64,000 nt of DNA from the NCBI GenBank assembly GCA_013112635.1, contig JABFGF010000005.1, forward strand, positions 1 through 64,000, given 5' to 3'. Below the pieces are notes generated by a model that was not told the origin of the DNA, did not search any database, and was given only the letters and a program-made list of their open reading frames with translations. This DNA is from Calditrichota bacterium. Its GTDB lineage: Bacteria; Calditrichota; Calditrichia; Calditrichales; J004. The position numbers were made by a program, and so were the translations under genes. Numbering within the stretch: the stretch's first letter is position 1; each line of letters begins with the position of its first letter. Positions 9,316-17,877 of this stretch are shown piece after piece.

Positions 9316-11640
9316 TTAAAATTCAATTTCCATTGGTTTTATAGAAATCTCAAAACCACTTGAATTGCTAAAATTACGAACACGCCAGACAAAGTCTATC
9401 TGTAAAAAATTGAAAATTCGCCCGATTCCAAACCCTGCTTCGCTATAGAAATTTTTCGATAAAAGGTTTTCAAATTTTTTATTACCAGCCCAACCACCGT
9501 TATAAATAAAGAGCAGATCATATTTAATATCCTCTATATAAGGTATATGGCTGGCACGGAACAAGCTATTGTGAAAATTATGTTCGCTATAAAGGGCGAG
9601 CTTATTACGGCCCAGAATTGTATTCTGATCGAGTGTCCGAAAAGTCTTAAAACGGTGGTACCCAGAAAAACCACCTTCCAGTTCACTCCACTTCTGTATT
9701 GGCAATCCATCCGAGCCCAACGAAGCCAGAAAGCTCAAATCTAAAAATCCTGAAAAGAAAGTATTTTGCCCAAGCGAAACGGATGCATTTACTTTTTGAT
9801 AATTAAAATCAGAGTACTTTTTTGTTGCCCTTTCAAAAGATAAATCTAAGTCTAAATAATTCCGGTTTCTAATTTCTCTCTTATCCAAAAAAGGCGTTTC
9901 TTTAAAAGCGATTGATGAATAATTAAGCTGGATCTTATAACCTTTATCGTTTCCTATTGTAATGGTTGGATTTTGAATAAAGTTATCACCGGAAAAGAGG
10001 CCATATCGCAAATGGCGAGATGCATTTTTGTGTTGACGATCAAAAATAGAAAAGCCTAAACTATATTTTCCATTTTTAAGGTTTAAGTTAGCTTCTGAGC
10101 CTTTTGAATAATAATAATCAAAATAGTCGGAATTTTTAAAAAAGCTTTGAAAAGTGTTGTACCAGACAGGTAATAGTTTTTTATCTTCTCTAGATTCAAT
10201 AGAGTTGAAGTGGGTGAGGCCTATCCCGACGCCGGTGTTACCAATTGCAAATGAAAAACCGGGATTAATTGAGAATTTGCTTTTTTCATCACCAAAGGAA
10301 TAACCATATGCAAGCTTTAAGTCAAAAGGTTTTATTATTTTTTTTGAGTCAAAAGCCAGGCCAACAAAATTTCCCTCAACACGGTTAAACCGGTAAAAAT
10401 CAGAGAAATTACCAAGAGGCAGTTTTCGTAAATCTGAAAAATAGTCAATTATTTTTATCACGCTTGTTACAACTTTTACCTTGGTCACATTGTTTACCAG
10501 GCTATCCAAAAACACATAGCCCTTTACTTCCGATTGTGACAATGGTGGAATATTCATCTTCACGGAATCGAAAGATACACTTTCCTCAATTTCTATTTTG
10601 GTAATTCCTTGAAGTGATGTGTTTTTGTCTTTGTTGATCTGATAATCTTCGCGAAAATTGCTTTTACGGTATTTCATTTTTGGAAAGCCAGGCAGCCCAA
10701 ATTTCCAGGCACTTTCCCGGTGGGAATAATATGGCAAATAGATATTATCCTCAAAAGGCCTGTATTGCTGAATAATATGGATATCTTCATACATTTCATG
10801 ATTTGCATTTTGATTGAGCTGGACATCCACTTTTTGAATGAGAAAAAGTTTATCGATAAGGAAAATGTAGCCTGACATAAGTGGCCGTAAATTTTCTTTT
10901 GGTTTAACCTCCATTTTAAAAATGCGATGATTATCCTGAAAAAGTGTGTCTACAATTTCATAATGATAAAATTCTATCGCATCTGGCGCAGTTGGCCCAA
11001 CAATTTCCTTTTTGGCAAGATTGATCCTGTCAGCATTGACATCTAAAAAAGTATTGCTGTTAAACCAGGGAAGTGAATGTGGTATATTGGCGCTGGTTTT
11101 AATGCTTTTCACTGTTTCATGCCAGGCATCGGGAGCATTCCAGGTGAGTTCAGAATAGGCCTCGATGAGCATCGCATATTGGTCTTTTAAACTGTCGGCC
11201 CAACCGGAAATAGATGTTTTTGTATAGGATTTACAATAATAGTTTTGAACAAGGTTCAGGTTTTTCTTTTTCTCTCGTGAGGCGCGTAGGATTAGCTGCT
11301 CGGCTTCAGAATACTGCCCGGCAAATACAACAATTTGATCTGAGATAAAAGGTTGTGCTATTAATGAAATGGTTTTGGTGATATTTTTATTTTTTATCGT
11401 CAAGGAAAGTGTATCTGTTTTGTAACCGATAAATTGAAAAACTATTTGGTGTTTTCCTGGTACTAAATCCAGAATGTAGGCCCCCTCATTATTGCTAATT
11501 GCCCCGCGGTTTGTACCAAGGATTGAGATATTGCAACCTACCAGAGGTTGTTCCTGGGTTTCATCAAAAATTAATCCTGAAAGCGTTTGACAATAGATTG
11601 GAGGTACAATTATGAATATTAAAAATATAAGTATTTTCAT
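9316..11640 (-). CDS. Outer-membrane protein with CarboxypepD_reg-like plug and DUF5686-type barrel
   Basis: A 774-residue exported protein with a short signal peptide (about 1-17, ending IYCQ). A carboxypeptidase-regulatory-like beta sandwich spans about 18-100 (LSGLIFDETQEQPLVGCNISILGT, split here as a motif only; FQFIGYKTDTLSL follows). The next 250 residues (EKKKNLNLVQNYYCKSYTK, LRPLMSGYIF, PYYSHRESAWKFGLPGFP) match what I know of DUF5686 proteins of Bacteroidota-like bacteria. The C-terminal third alternates polar and aromatic residues and ends in a short strand, as expected of a barrel. The transported substrate or role is unknown. It is probably monocistronic, lying 47 bp after the CPBP protease gene. 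Confidence 0.75.
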   Translation of the reverse strand: MKILIFLIFIIVPPIYCQTLSGLIFDETQEQPLVGCNISILGTNRGAISNNEGAYILDLVPGKHQIVFQFIGYKTDTLSLTIKNKNITKTISLIAQPFISDQIVVFAGQYSEAEQLILRASREKKKNLNLVQNYYCKSYTKTSISGWADSLKDQYAMLIEAYSELTWNAPDAWHETVKSIKTSANIPHSLPWFNSNTFLDVNADRINLAKKEIVGPTAPDAIEFYHYEIVDTLFQDNHRIFKMEVKPKENLRPLMSGYIFLIDKLFLIQKVDVQLNQNANHEMYEDIHIIQQYRPFEDNIYLPYYSHRESAWKFGLPGFPKMKYRKSNFREDYQINKDKNTSLQGITKIEIEESVSFDSVKMNIPPLSQSEVKGYVFLDSLVNNVTKVKVVTSVIKIIDYFSDLRKLPLGNFSDFYRFNRVEGNFVGLAFDSKKIIKPFDLKLAYGYSFGDEKSKFSINPGFSFAIGNTGVGIGLTHFNSIESREDKKLLPVWYNTFQSFFKNSDYFDYYYSKGSEANLNLKNGKYSLGFSIFDRQHKNASRHLRYGLFSGDNFIQNPTITIGNDKGYKIQLNYSSIAFKETPFLDKREIRNRNYLDLDLSFERATKKYSDFNYQKVNASVSLGQNTFFSGFLDLSFLASLGSDGLPIQKWSELEGGFSGYHRFKTFRTLDQNTILGRNKLALYSEHNFHNSLFRASHIPYIEDIKYDLLFIYNGGWAGNKKFENLLSKNFYSEAGFGIGRIFNFLQIDFVWRVRNFSNSSGFEISIKPMEIEF

Positions 11641-11687
11641 TTTAAGTTAAACCGTTGCAATTTCCATTTCTAAAGATTGGTCTTTAA

Positions 11688-12416
11688 TTAAGGATGTTGT
11701 CCTGTAATAATTATTTTTAAAATATTGAAAATAATACCAGCAAATAATCCGCCTATATTAAATGCAATATGGGTTACAATTGCGGGATAAATGCTTTTAT
11801 ATTTTTCCCTATTGGTTCCGGCTAATAGGCCTAACAAGAATGTAAAGAAAATAATTATTACGGCTGTGTAAATATCTGCCCCTTTAAAAAACAGACTTAA
11901 ATGCAACAGACTAAAAAGTAAAGCCCCTGTAAAAACCGGAATGCTAATTGTTTTTCCAGCAAATGAGATTGTCTGTGTTTTCAATGGCTCAAGAAAACCC
12001 TGGACAAACCCCCTTGTAAGAATTTCTTCTGTGATACTTGAGTAAAACCATACTAAAAGGATTAATTGAATTATACCGTAATTCTTTAATTCAGGAACTC
12101 CTTTAGCCGGAGTTGCTAAAATTAAAACTGTTGCCAATGCTCCAAGACCGGCTCCGGTAAAGAAAACAGAGAGCCATTTTACATTTTCTCCTTTTCTAAA
12201 GCCATAGGCCGATAAAGTACTCTTTCCAATAAATATAATTGCCAAAACCGACAACACCACAAGTATTGACTTAAGGACAAATTGATCCAACCAAATATAT
12301 TTTGTTGCCAAATTTTCAATAAAAATCAGGGAAAATAGGGCAGTTAACATTATCGAAAGAACATAAATTATACTGCCAAGAATAAAGGCGGTTAATGGTG
12401 TTTTCTTTATGTTCAT
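11688..12416 (-). CDS. CPBP-family intramembrane glutamic protease
   Basis: A 242-residue polytopic membrane protein with about seven or eight hydrophobic segments. The CPBP (Abi/CAAX-processing) motifs are all present: Glu130-Glu131 with Arg135 (SSITEEILTRG), His172 in the next helix (LFSLLHLSLF), and His216/Asn220 in the last (THIAFN). It starts 34 bp after the stop of the TrmB-type regulator, so the two are very likely cotranscribed. Family members cleave prenylated proteins or bacteriocins/anti-sigma factors. The substrate here cannot be told. Confidence 0.9.
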   Translation of the reverse strand: MNIKKTPLTAFILGSIIYVLSIMLTALFSLIFIENLATKYIWLDQFVLKSILVVLSVLAIIFIGKSTLSAYGFRKGENVKWLSVFFTGAGLGALATVLILATPAKGVPELKNYGIIQLILLVWFYSSITEEILTRGFVQGFLEPLKTQTISFAGKTISIPVFTGALLFSLLHLSLFFKGADIYTAVIIIFFTFLLGLLAGTNREKYKSIYPAIVTHIAFNIGGLFAGIIFNILKIIITGQHP

Positions 12417-12450
12417 AATTTACCCCGGATTTAATTATTGATTGATTATT

Positions 12451-13299
12451 TTAAAGGGTCGCGTGGCGAAGAAACAACTCTTTTTGTCCCGGAATCATGC
12501 TATTGTAAAAAAACTTTTGCTGAGTGAGTATCTTGTTTATTTCTTCTACCATCTGTTCATTTTTTTCTACAGCCATTAATTTGTGAATTGTATGTTCTCT
12601 AATAAACCCGGCATGCAGCATACATGATAAATACAGATTCTTACTCCAGGTTGCCTGATAAACATCAGAAAATGATTCGTTAAATAGGGCTATTAAGTGT
12701 TCCCTTCCATCTGTGACGATATTAAGCTGTTGGCTTTTCCAATATTCAAGCACTTTTTTAGATTGATGTGTTAGCGTAATTTGTGCCCCTTCTATTTTTA
12801 TAGGTTGATAGGTTTGAATAAATATTTCCACACCTCGTTTGGTAGCAGCCTCAACTGCCGGTTTAATAGCATCTAGCGGTTTTGGAAATGCATCTATCAC
12901 TGCAATGGTTTGGCAATTTTCAAGCATATTATGGCATCGTTCTATTATAAGGGGCAATGATTTCAACTGAAAAATTCTTTCATCATCAATTTCTGGCTTT
13001 AGGTTTGATAGGGCATCTGATGCTTGTTCTGTTTTATTTAAAAAATCCCGTTTTAGCTGATTTAAAAATTCTGTCGGGGAAATAGCGTTACATAAACGGT
13101 TATTTCCTTCTTCTACAATTATGGCCCCTTTTGTGGATAAAGATTCGATTGCTTTGTAAACATTAGCTGTAGGTTTTCCCAAAAGTTTTCCAGCGCGGTA
13201 GGCAGTCATCGGTTCTTGAGATAATAATAAAGTGTATACTTCTGCTTCCAACTGGTTAAGCCCAAGTGATACCAACAATTTTAGACGGTCTTGTTTCAT
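12451..13299 (-). CDS. TrmB-family transcriptional regulator
   Basis: A 282-residue protein with an N-terminal TrmB winged helix (about 1-75: LVSLGLNQLEAEVYTLLL, PTANVYKAIESLSTKGAI). A helical linker and a C-terminal effector-like domain (about 105-270) follow, the latter similar to the phospholipase-D-like region seen in TrmB regulators. I use the ATG at 13299. The strong GGAGAG site lies 6-8 nt upstream of it and inside the seven-codon longer alternative. TrmB proteins usually respond to sugars. This one sits immediately upstream of the CPBP protease gene and probably controls it. Confidence 0.88.
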   Translation of the reverse strand: MKQDRLKLLVSLGLNQLEAEVYTLLLSQEPMTAYRAGKLLGKPTANVYKAIESLSTKGAIIVEEGNNRLCNAISPTEFLNQLKRDFLNKTEQASDALSNLKPEIDDERIFQLKSLPLIIERCHNMLENCQTIAVIDAFPKPLDAIKPAVEAATKRGVEIFIQTYQPIKIEGAQITLTHQSKKVLEYWKSQQLNIVTDGREHLIALFNESFSDVYQATWSKNLYLSCMLHAGFIREHTIHKLMAVEKNEQMVEEINKILTQQKFFYNSMIPGQKELFLRHATL

Positions 13300-13572
13300 A
13301 AATATCTCTCCAAAAGACAAAAATATAATAATTTACTACTACTAATACAAATTACGATCTGTTTTTTTGTTTTAGCATTTTTCCTTCTGGGCAGAGCTAG
13401 CTGTTTTTGCTTCATAACCTAAAAGGTAATTGTGGGGAATGAAATGATTAATCCAGGTGGGTTTTGAACTTATGTTCTATATTTATGTCCACCCTAAAAC
13501 TATAAAACATTATCATTTTGAGGTGAGTTATTGCCAAAGTATCCCGTGATTACAAGGACATGTATTAGCCTT

Positions 13573-14178
13573 CTAAACGGATGAAAGGGATTTCTGTATT
13601 TCCTGTAGTTGTTCAATAATTGGGATAATCTCAATTTTCTGCTTTTTCCTTTTGCGGATCCAGGAAAATATGCCTATTCCAAATATCCAGCCAAATGTTA
13701 GCGTGTAAGCAATCAGCTTAAACTGAAAACTTGCATCGGCAAGTAAATCCTGAAAATAGAATAGAAAAGCCAGTGCCAGCATAAGCGTGTAAAACGGAAC
13801 ATATACTTTTGTCATCCAAATCAAATATTTCAATTTTTTTATCATGTGCGTTGAAAAACTGAGCATATCCTGGCTCATATCCGGTGTTCTCCAAAACAAG
13901 ACCTGGTACCAGGAAAATCCCATCGTGACAATCATTAAAATAAACATTGAGATCAGGCTGCCATAAAAATATGGGCCATGATCGGGAAAAGAAGTATAAA
14001 CCCAGCCCAGTACGATAAAAGTTAATGCAAAGGCAACGCTCATAAACAAGTTGGAGAACAGGATCTTGCGTTGAATTTTTTTTAGCTTTTCCATAAGCGA
14101 ATCCGCGTCTTTCAAAGTTGTAGGTGTTTCACCTTTGATGCTATTCCAGTCTTCAACTAAATTTTTAAATTCATCCAT
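13573..14178 (-). CDS. Four-helix membrane protein coupled to an ECF sigma factor
   Basis: A 201-residue protein. A soluble N-terminal region (about 1-35, DEFKNLVEDWNSIKG) is followed by four transmembrane segments near 39-61, 70-92, 127-147 and 152-171, and a basic tail (RKRKKQK). Its start overlaps the last codons of the sigma factor gene by 8 bp, so translation is coupled. Position and topology suggest a sensor or anti-sigma role, with the N-terminal segment binding the sigma factor. I see no zinc-binding anti-sigma motif. No family was recognised. Confidence 0.7.
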   Translation of the reverse strand: MDEFKNLVEDWNSIKGETPTTLKDADSLMEKLKKIQRKILFSNLFMSVAFALTFIVLGWVYTSFPDHGPYFYGSLISMFILMIVTMGFSWYQVLFWRTPDMSQDMLSFSTHMIKKLKYLIWMTKVYVPFYTLMLALAFLFYFQDLLADASFQFKLIAYTLTFGWIFGIGIFSWIRKRKKQKIEIIPIIEQLQEIQKSLSSV

Positions 14179-14671
14179 TTTTATAAATCCCCAATAATCT
14201 TTTTTTGATACGATTAATTTTTACACCAACGCTGTTTACACTAATCCCAAGGATTTCAGCAACCTCTTTGTAGGATAGTTCTTCCAATACAAAACTGATA
14301 ATCAGTCTTTCATCTTTTTTTAATTTTTGGATTGACTGCATTAGTTTGTCAATTTTTTGTTGATTGTGAATCTCACTTGTCTGGGCACATTCATCCTTTA
14401 TGTTTAGCGGGATTTCGTTTGTAAAGAGTTTCTTCTGTTTCTCATAATTTTTATTAAAGGTGATTGTGGTGTTCATTGTAATCCTGTAAAGCCAGGTTGT
14501 GATTTGCGCTTCACCTTTAAAACGGTCCAAAGCATTCCAGATATTTATTAATACATCCTGAAAGAGATCATCCACCAGTTTTTTATTATACAAATAGGCA
14601 TAACAAATGCGATAGATTTTATCTTTGTGCTTGTCAATTATTTCCTGAAATAGTTGGTCTTTGTTGCTCAT
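14171..14671 (-). CDS. RNA polymerase sigma factor, ECF subfamily
   Basis: A 166-residue sigma-70-family protein with region 2 at about 10-75 (RICYAYLYNKKLVDDLFQDV, WNALDRFKGEAQITTWLYRI) and region 4 at about 105-160 (ERLIISFVLEELSYKEVAEIL, NSVGVKINRIKKRL). There is no region 1 or 3. I prefer the ATG at 14671, where GAAGAAG is just upstream. An in-frame ATG at 14701 falls inside an intergenic palindromic repeat and would add ten residues unlikely to be native. The overlapping membrane gene is the probable cognate regulator. Confidence 0.92.
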   Translation of the reverse strand: MSNKDQLFQEIIDKHKDKIYRICYAYLYNKKLVDDLFQDVLINIWNALDRFKGEAQITTWLYRITMNTTITFNKNYEKQKKLFTNEIPLNIKDECAQTSEIHNQQKIDKLMQSIQKLKKDERLIISFVLEELSYKEVAEILGISVNSVGVKINRIKKRLLGIYKNG

Positions 14672-14695
14672 ATCTTCTTCTGTTTTTATTAATCC

Positions 14696-14800
14696 TGTCA
14701 TGCTGAACGAAAGTGGAGCATCCCATCGTTTTTTATCAGGTATTTTTACTTTCTACGTCAACGGGATTCTTCGTTACATTTCATTTCTCTCAGAATGACA
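14696..14800. repeat. Intergenic palindromic repeat, copy 1
   Basis: The ends are inverted: TGTCAT at 14696-14701 and ATGACA at 14795-14800. The left arm continues GCTGAACGAAAGTGGAGCAT. The right arm contains GGGATTCTTCG and CTCTCAGAATGACA. It resembles the widespread TGTCATTCTGAGCGAAG.../...GAATGACA intergenic repeats. It fills the space between the sigma factor and the hydrolase, and the hydrolase stop codon lies inside the right arm. Confidence 0.6.
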
Positions 14801-15680
14801 TCTTTTTTTCTTTCACAAAAGCATCGATCTCTTCAAAAAACGTTACAGGGTTATCCAGCATAATAAAGTGGCGCGAGTTGCCGATCAATTTTACTCTGCT
14901 TGATTTCCATAATTTGAATTGATCCTGGTAGAGTGCCTGTTTTTTTGATTCGGTCATTCCGATTAAAGTATCATAACTGTCGTCAAAACTTGTTAATACT
15001 AATGTTGGGATTGTAATACCCGCTATATCATCTCGCAAATCACGGCTCATTAATTCATACATGGTTACGCCCATTGTACGCTTGTCGGATTTGATGGACT
15101 GTTGAAGAACAAACTCAATTTTCCCGGAGTTTTTTATCATACCCTGCAAAACCATACGCTGGTTTGTTTCCACTGTGGTGCTATCCATATTAATGTAAAA
15201 ATCCTTAAAATTTGCAAATGAGGTTCTTGCGATTTCTTCCGTCAAAGCCGGATTTGTTACGGCTGGTAAAAAAGGCAAGGCATCGACAATAATAATTTTA
15301 TCTACAAGATTGTTGTCTTCTGAGGCCATCCACATTCCCAGAAAGCCGCCAATGCTATGACCGATAAGAATACTATTTTCACTTTTATGTTTAAGAATAT
15401 ATTTCGTTAGCTCATCTTTAATTACCGGCAAAATCTCATCAGATTTTAAAGCTTCTACACCACCATATCCGGCAAGCGTAAAAACATGAATCCGGTAATC
15501 ATTTTTGTATTTTTCCACTGTTTCATTCCATACCTCACCGGAACAGGTGGCACCCGGAATAAGAAACATGTTTGGCCCATCGCCATATATTTTTATTTTA
15601 AAAGCCGGGTTTTCTTTTATAGGAAAAATGGTTGATGTTGAGATAGCTACTAAAATGAAAAGATTTATAATTGTCTTCAT
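14790..15680 (-). CDS. Exported alpha/beta hydrolase
   Basis: A 296-residue hydrolase with a signal peptide (about 1-20). An HG-like oxyanion loop reads FLIPGATCSGEVW. The nucleophile elbow GHSIGG places Ser109. An Asp lies in VLTSFDDSYD and a His in the terminal SRHFIML segment. The fold resembles esterases and haloperoxidase-like hydrolases, and the substrate is unknown. The last residues, MSF, and the stop codon are supplied by the right arm of the palindromic repeat, so the natural C-terminus may have been trimmed or extended by that insertion. An inverted repeat lies upstream at 15786-15817. Confidence 0.85.
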   Translation of the reverse strand: MKTIINLFILVAISTSTIFPIKENPAFKIKIYGDGPNMFLIPGATCSGEVWNETVEKYKNDYRIHVFTLAGYGGVEALKSDEILPVIKDELTKYILKHKSENSILIGHSIGGFLGMWMASEDNNLVDKIIIVDALPFLPAVTNPALTEEIARTSFANFKDFYINMDSTTVETNQRMVLQGMIKNSGKIEFVLQQSIKSDKRTMGVTMYELMSRDLRDDIAGITIPTLVLTSFDDSYDTLIGMTESKKQALYQDQFKLWKSSRVKLIGNSRHFIMLDNPVTFFEEIDAFVKEKKMSF

Positions 15681-15785
15681 ACTAAGCTCCTTGTATTGGA
15701 TTAACTTTCAATTTTCTTCTTTAGTATGAAAAAAGAATTTTTATTACACCTATTTATTTTTTGCTTCCATTTTAGACATAAAAAG

Positions 15786-15817
15786 CCTTTAATTGAATTG
15801 CCTTTTGCAATTAAAGG
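15786..15817 (-). other. 10-bp perfect inverted repeat, terminator-like on the minus strand
   Basis: CCTTTAATTG (15786-15795) and CAATTAAAGG (15808-15817) flank a 12-nt loop. On the minus strand the stem is followed by CTTTTT, the layout of an intrinsic terminator. It sits between divergent genes, upstream of the hydrolase. Attenuation of that gene or blocking of antisense transcription are both possible. Confidence 0.4.
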
Positions 15818-15901
15818 TTGTAGGTTTATTTAAATACGTCTCCTAAATCGTATAACCAGGTAACAAATCCTATACTATTCAACCGAACCAGGAGTAGAAT
15901 A

Positions 15902-16741
15902 ATGAGATATCTTTTTAGAACGAGTAAAACATTTTTGATTTTATTTGTCATGACAGGTGGCATTTTTGCCCAAACTTTTAACATGCAAGGCTTTCCATCG
16001 AATAGGGCACAATTTGCGGTCAGTTTTATGAAATCATGGTTAGATAGTCCAACAGATTATTCAACTTTTTCCGGCCTCTATGAGTTGTCTGCAAACATTC
16101 CAATCACCTTAAATTATAATTTTGTAACATCGTTACCAATCAGTAATGTTAAGTGGGAAGTGAACCTGCGTGTAGAGAATGAGCCAGAGTTTGAAGAAAG
16201 CGGAGTGGGGAACGTTTTTATTGGGGTCCAATCAAACAATGAAGTTACAGACGGCAGAAGATCCAGTGCTTTATTTGGGGTCTTTTTACCAACAGCTGAT
16301 GAGAAAGCAGCACCATTTGGTTTACTTCCAAATGCGTATGAAATGCAAAAATATTCTCCTGACATAATAACTTTATATTTTAATTATGCAGTTCAAAAAA
16401 CAAATAATAATGGTTTTCGTTTTGGTTTTGAAATTGGCCCAAGTGTTTTTGTACCCACGGGTGACAATAAAGCTGACACGGAGTTTGTTGCCCATTTTGG
16501 TTTAAATATGGGTATCGAAACACCCAAAATATATTTTGGTTTAGAGTTTATCGGAATAGCTATTATTTCTGAAGATGTTGATGAATTTACAGACCGTTTT
16601 ATTAACGCCCTGGATTTTGGTGTTGCCTACAAAGGTAAAAACATAACACCTAAACTTTTTTACAAAATTTATGTGGATGAAGATTTTGAAAGAATGGTTG
16701 AAGGTGTTCTTGGCATTGGTCTTGAGGCATCGCTAAATTAA
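15902..16741 (+). CDS. Probable outer-membrane beta-barrel protein
   Basis: A 279-residue protein with a signal peptide ending GGIFAQ (about residue 24). It is followed by alternating hydrophobic and polar strands rich in Gly, Phe, Tyr and Asn (ITLNYNFVTSLPI, NGFRFGFEIGPSVFVPTGD, HFGLNMGIETPKIYFGLEF). There is no recognisable enzyme motif. The pattern fits a transporter-like or OmpW-type barrel of about ten to twelve strands. The serine-hydrolase gene follows 28 bp downstream in the same orientation, so the pair may be cotranscribed. The ATG at 15902 is preceded by a weak purine-rich site (AGGAG). Confidence 0.65.
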   Translation: MRYLFRTSKTFLILFVMTGGIFAQTFNMQGFPSNRAQFAVSFMKSWLDSPTDYSTFSGLYELSANIPITLNYNFVTSLPISNVKWEVNLRVENEPEFEESGVGNVFIGVQSNNEVTDGRRSSALFGVFLPTADEKAAPFGLLPNAYEMQKYSPDIITLYFNYAVQKTNNNGFRFGFEIGPSVFVPTGDNKADTEFVAHFGLNMGIETPKIYFGLEFIGIAIISEDVDEFTDRFINALDFGVAYKGKNITPKLFYKIYVDEDFERMVEGVLGIGLEASLN

Positions 16742-16769
16742 TAAAGTTTTAAACTAAACGGATTTTCCT

Positions 16770-17690
16770 ATGAATATAAAAAACATTTTTATGTTAATAA
16801 TTTTTATTGTTGCCGGACTTATATCTTTTACAACAGCAAAAGTAGATCCGGTATTGCAGAAAAAACTTGAAAAAACGGTTGTTGGTTTTGAAGGGGAGGT
16901 TGGCATTTTTGTTAAAAATCTTTCCACGGGAAAATCTGCTTCCATTAATTCTGAAAAAATATTTCCTACAGCCAGTATGATCAAAGTACCCATTTTGCTT
17001 ACTATTTTTGATAAAATTAATTTGGGTGAATTAAAATATAACCAGGAATTGATTTACAAAGATTCATTGCTTTATCCCGGATCCGATCTTTTGGGTTCAT
17101 TTAAAGATGGAGAAAAAATCACTCTCAGCAAACTAGTTATGCTAATGATTACAACGAGTGATAATACGGCCAGCCTTTGGCTTCAACACCTTGCAGGAAC
17201 AGGAACAGATATTAATGGCTACCTTTCTGATAATGGTTTTGAAATGACACGGGTCAATTCCCGGACTGAGGGGCGAAAAGAGGATTGGCAAAAATATGGA
17301 TGGGGGCAAACCACTCCAAAAGAAATGGCAGAATTACTGGTTAGCATTCACCAGGGTAAAGCAGTAGGCAAATCTGCAGATGAAGAAATGTACCGTGTTT
17401 TGTGTAATATTTATTTGAACGATGTTGCGCTCACCCAAATACCACCTTTTGTACAAGCAGCATCAAAACAAGGTGCCGTTAGTCAATCACGTTCTGAGGT
17501 AGTTCTGGTAAATGGGCCATCTGGGGATTATGTTTTTTGTGTGATTACAAAAAACCAAAAAGATACAAGCTGGGATTTTGATAATGCCGGTTATGTTTTA
17601 ATCAGGCAAATTTCAAATCTTTTGTGGGACTATTTTGAGCCGGGTTTAGAATGGAAACCTGCAGAAGGATTTGAAAAATGGGCAAAATAG
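16770..17690 (+). CDS. Class A beta-lactamase-fold serine hydrolase
   Basis: A 306-residue exported protein (signal peptide about 1-23). The class A active-site set is visible: Ser69-x-x-Lys72 (TASMIKVP), Ser130-Asp131-Asn132 (TTSDNTAS) and an omega-loop Glu167 in NSRTEGRKE. In place of the Lys-Thr/Ser-Gly triad there is Lys233-Gln-Gly235 (ASKQGAV). Family members are penicillinases or related esterases/peptidases. The altered third motif makes classical beta-lactam hydrolysis uncertain. It follows the barrel gene by 28 bp. Confidence 0.88.
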   Translation: MNIKNIFMLIIFIVAGLISFTTAKVDPVLQKKLEKTVVGFEGEVGIFVKNLSTGKSASINSEKIFPTASMIKVPILLTIFDKINLGELKYNQELIYKDSLLYPGSDLLGSFKDGEKITLSKLVMLMITTSDNTASLWLQHLAGTGTDINGYLSDNGFEMTRVNSRTEGRKEDWQKYGWGQTTPKEMAELLVSIHQGKAVGKSADEEMYRVLCNIYLNDVALTQIPPFVQAASKQGAVSQSRSEVVLVNGPSGDYVFCVITKNQKDTSWDFDNAGYVLIRQISNLLWDYFEPGLEWKPAEGFEKWAK

Positions 17691-17877
17691 TTTTCTCAAT
17701 TAATATGAATACTTGGTTATCATAAGTGTTAATTCAATTAACAGATTATTTAGTTTTTAAACGGGAAAAAACTGCGTAACAACAACCAATCCTGTCAATT
17801 TAAAAATGGCATTATTTTTGTAGCCTTTAACTAAATATAAAACTACAATAATTCCATTTTACATTTAGAGGCCTATC

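Noticed and set aside
16770-17690. Acquired antibiotic-resistance gene
   Set aside because: The Lys-Gln-Gly motif and atypical omega loop, together with its ordinary chromosomal context, do not support a resistance determinant.
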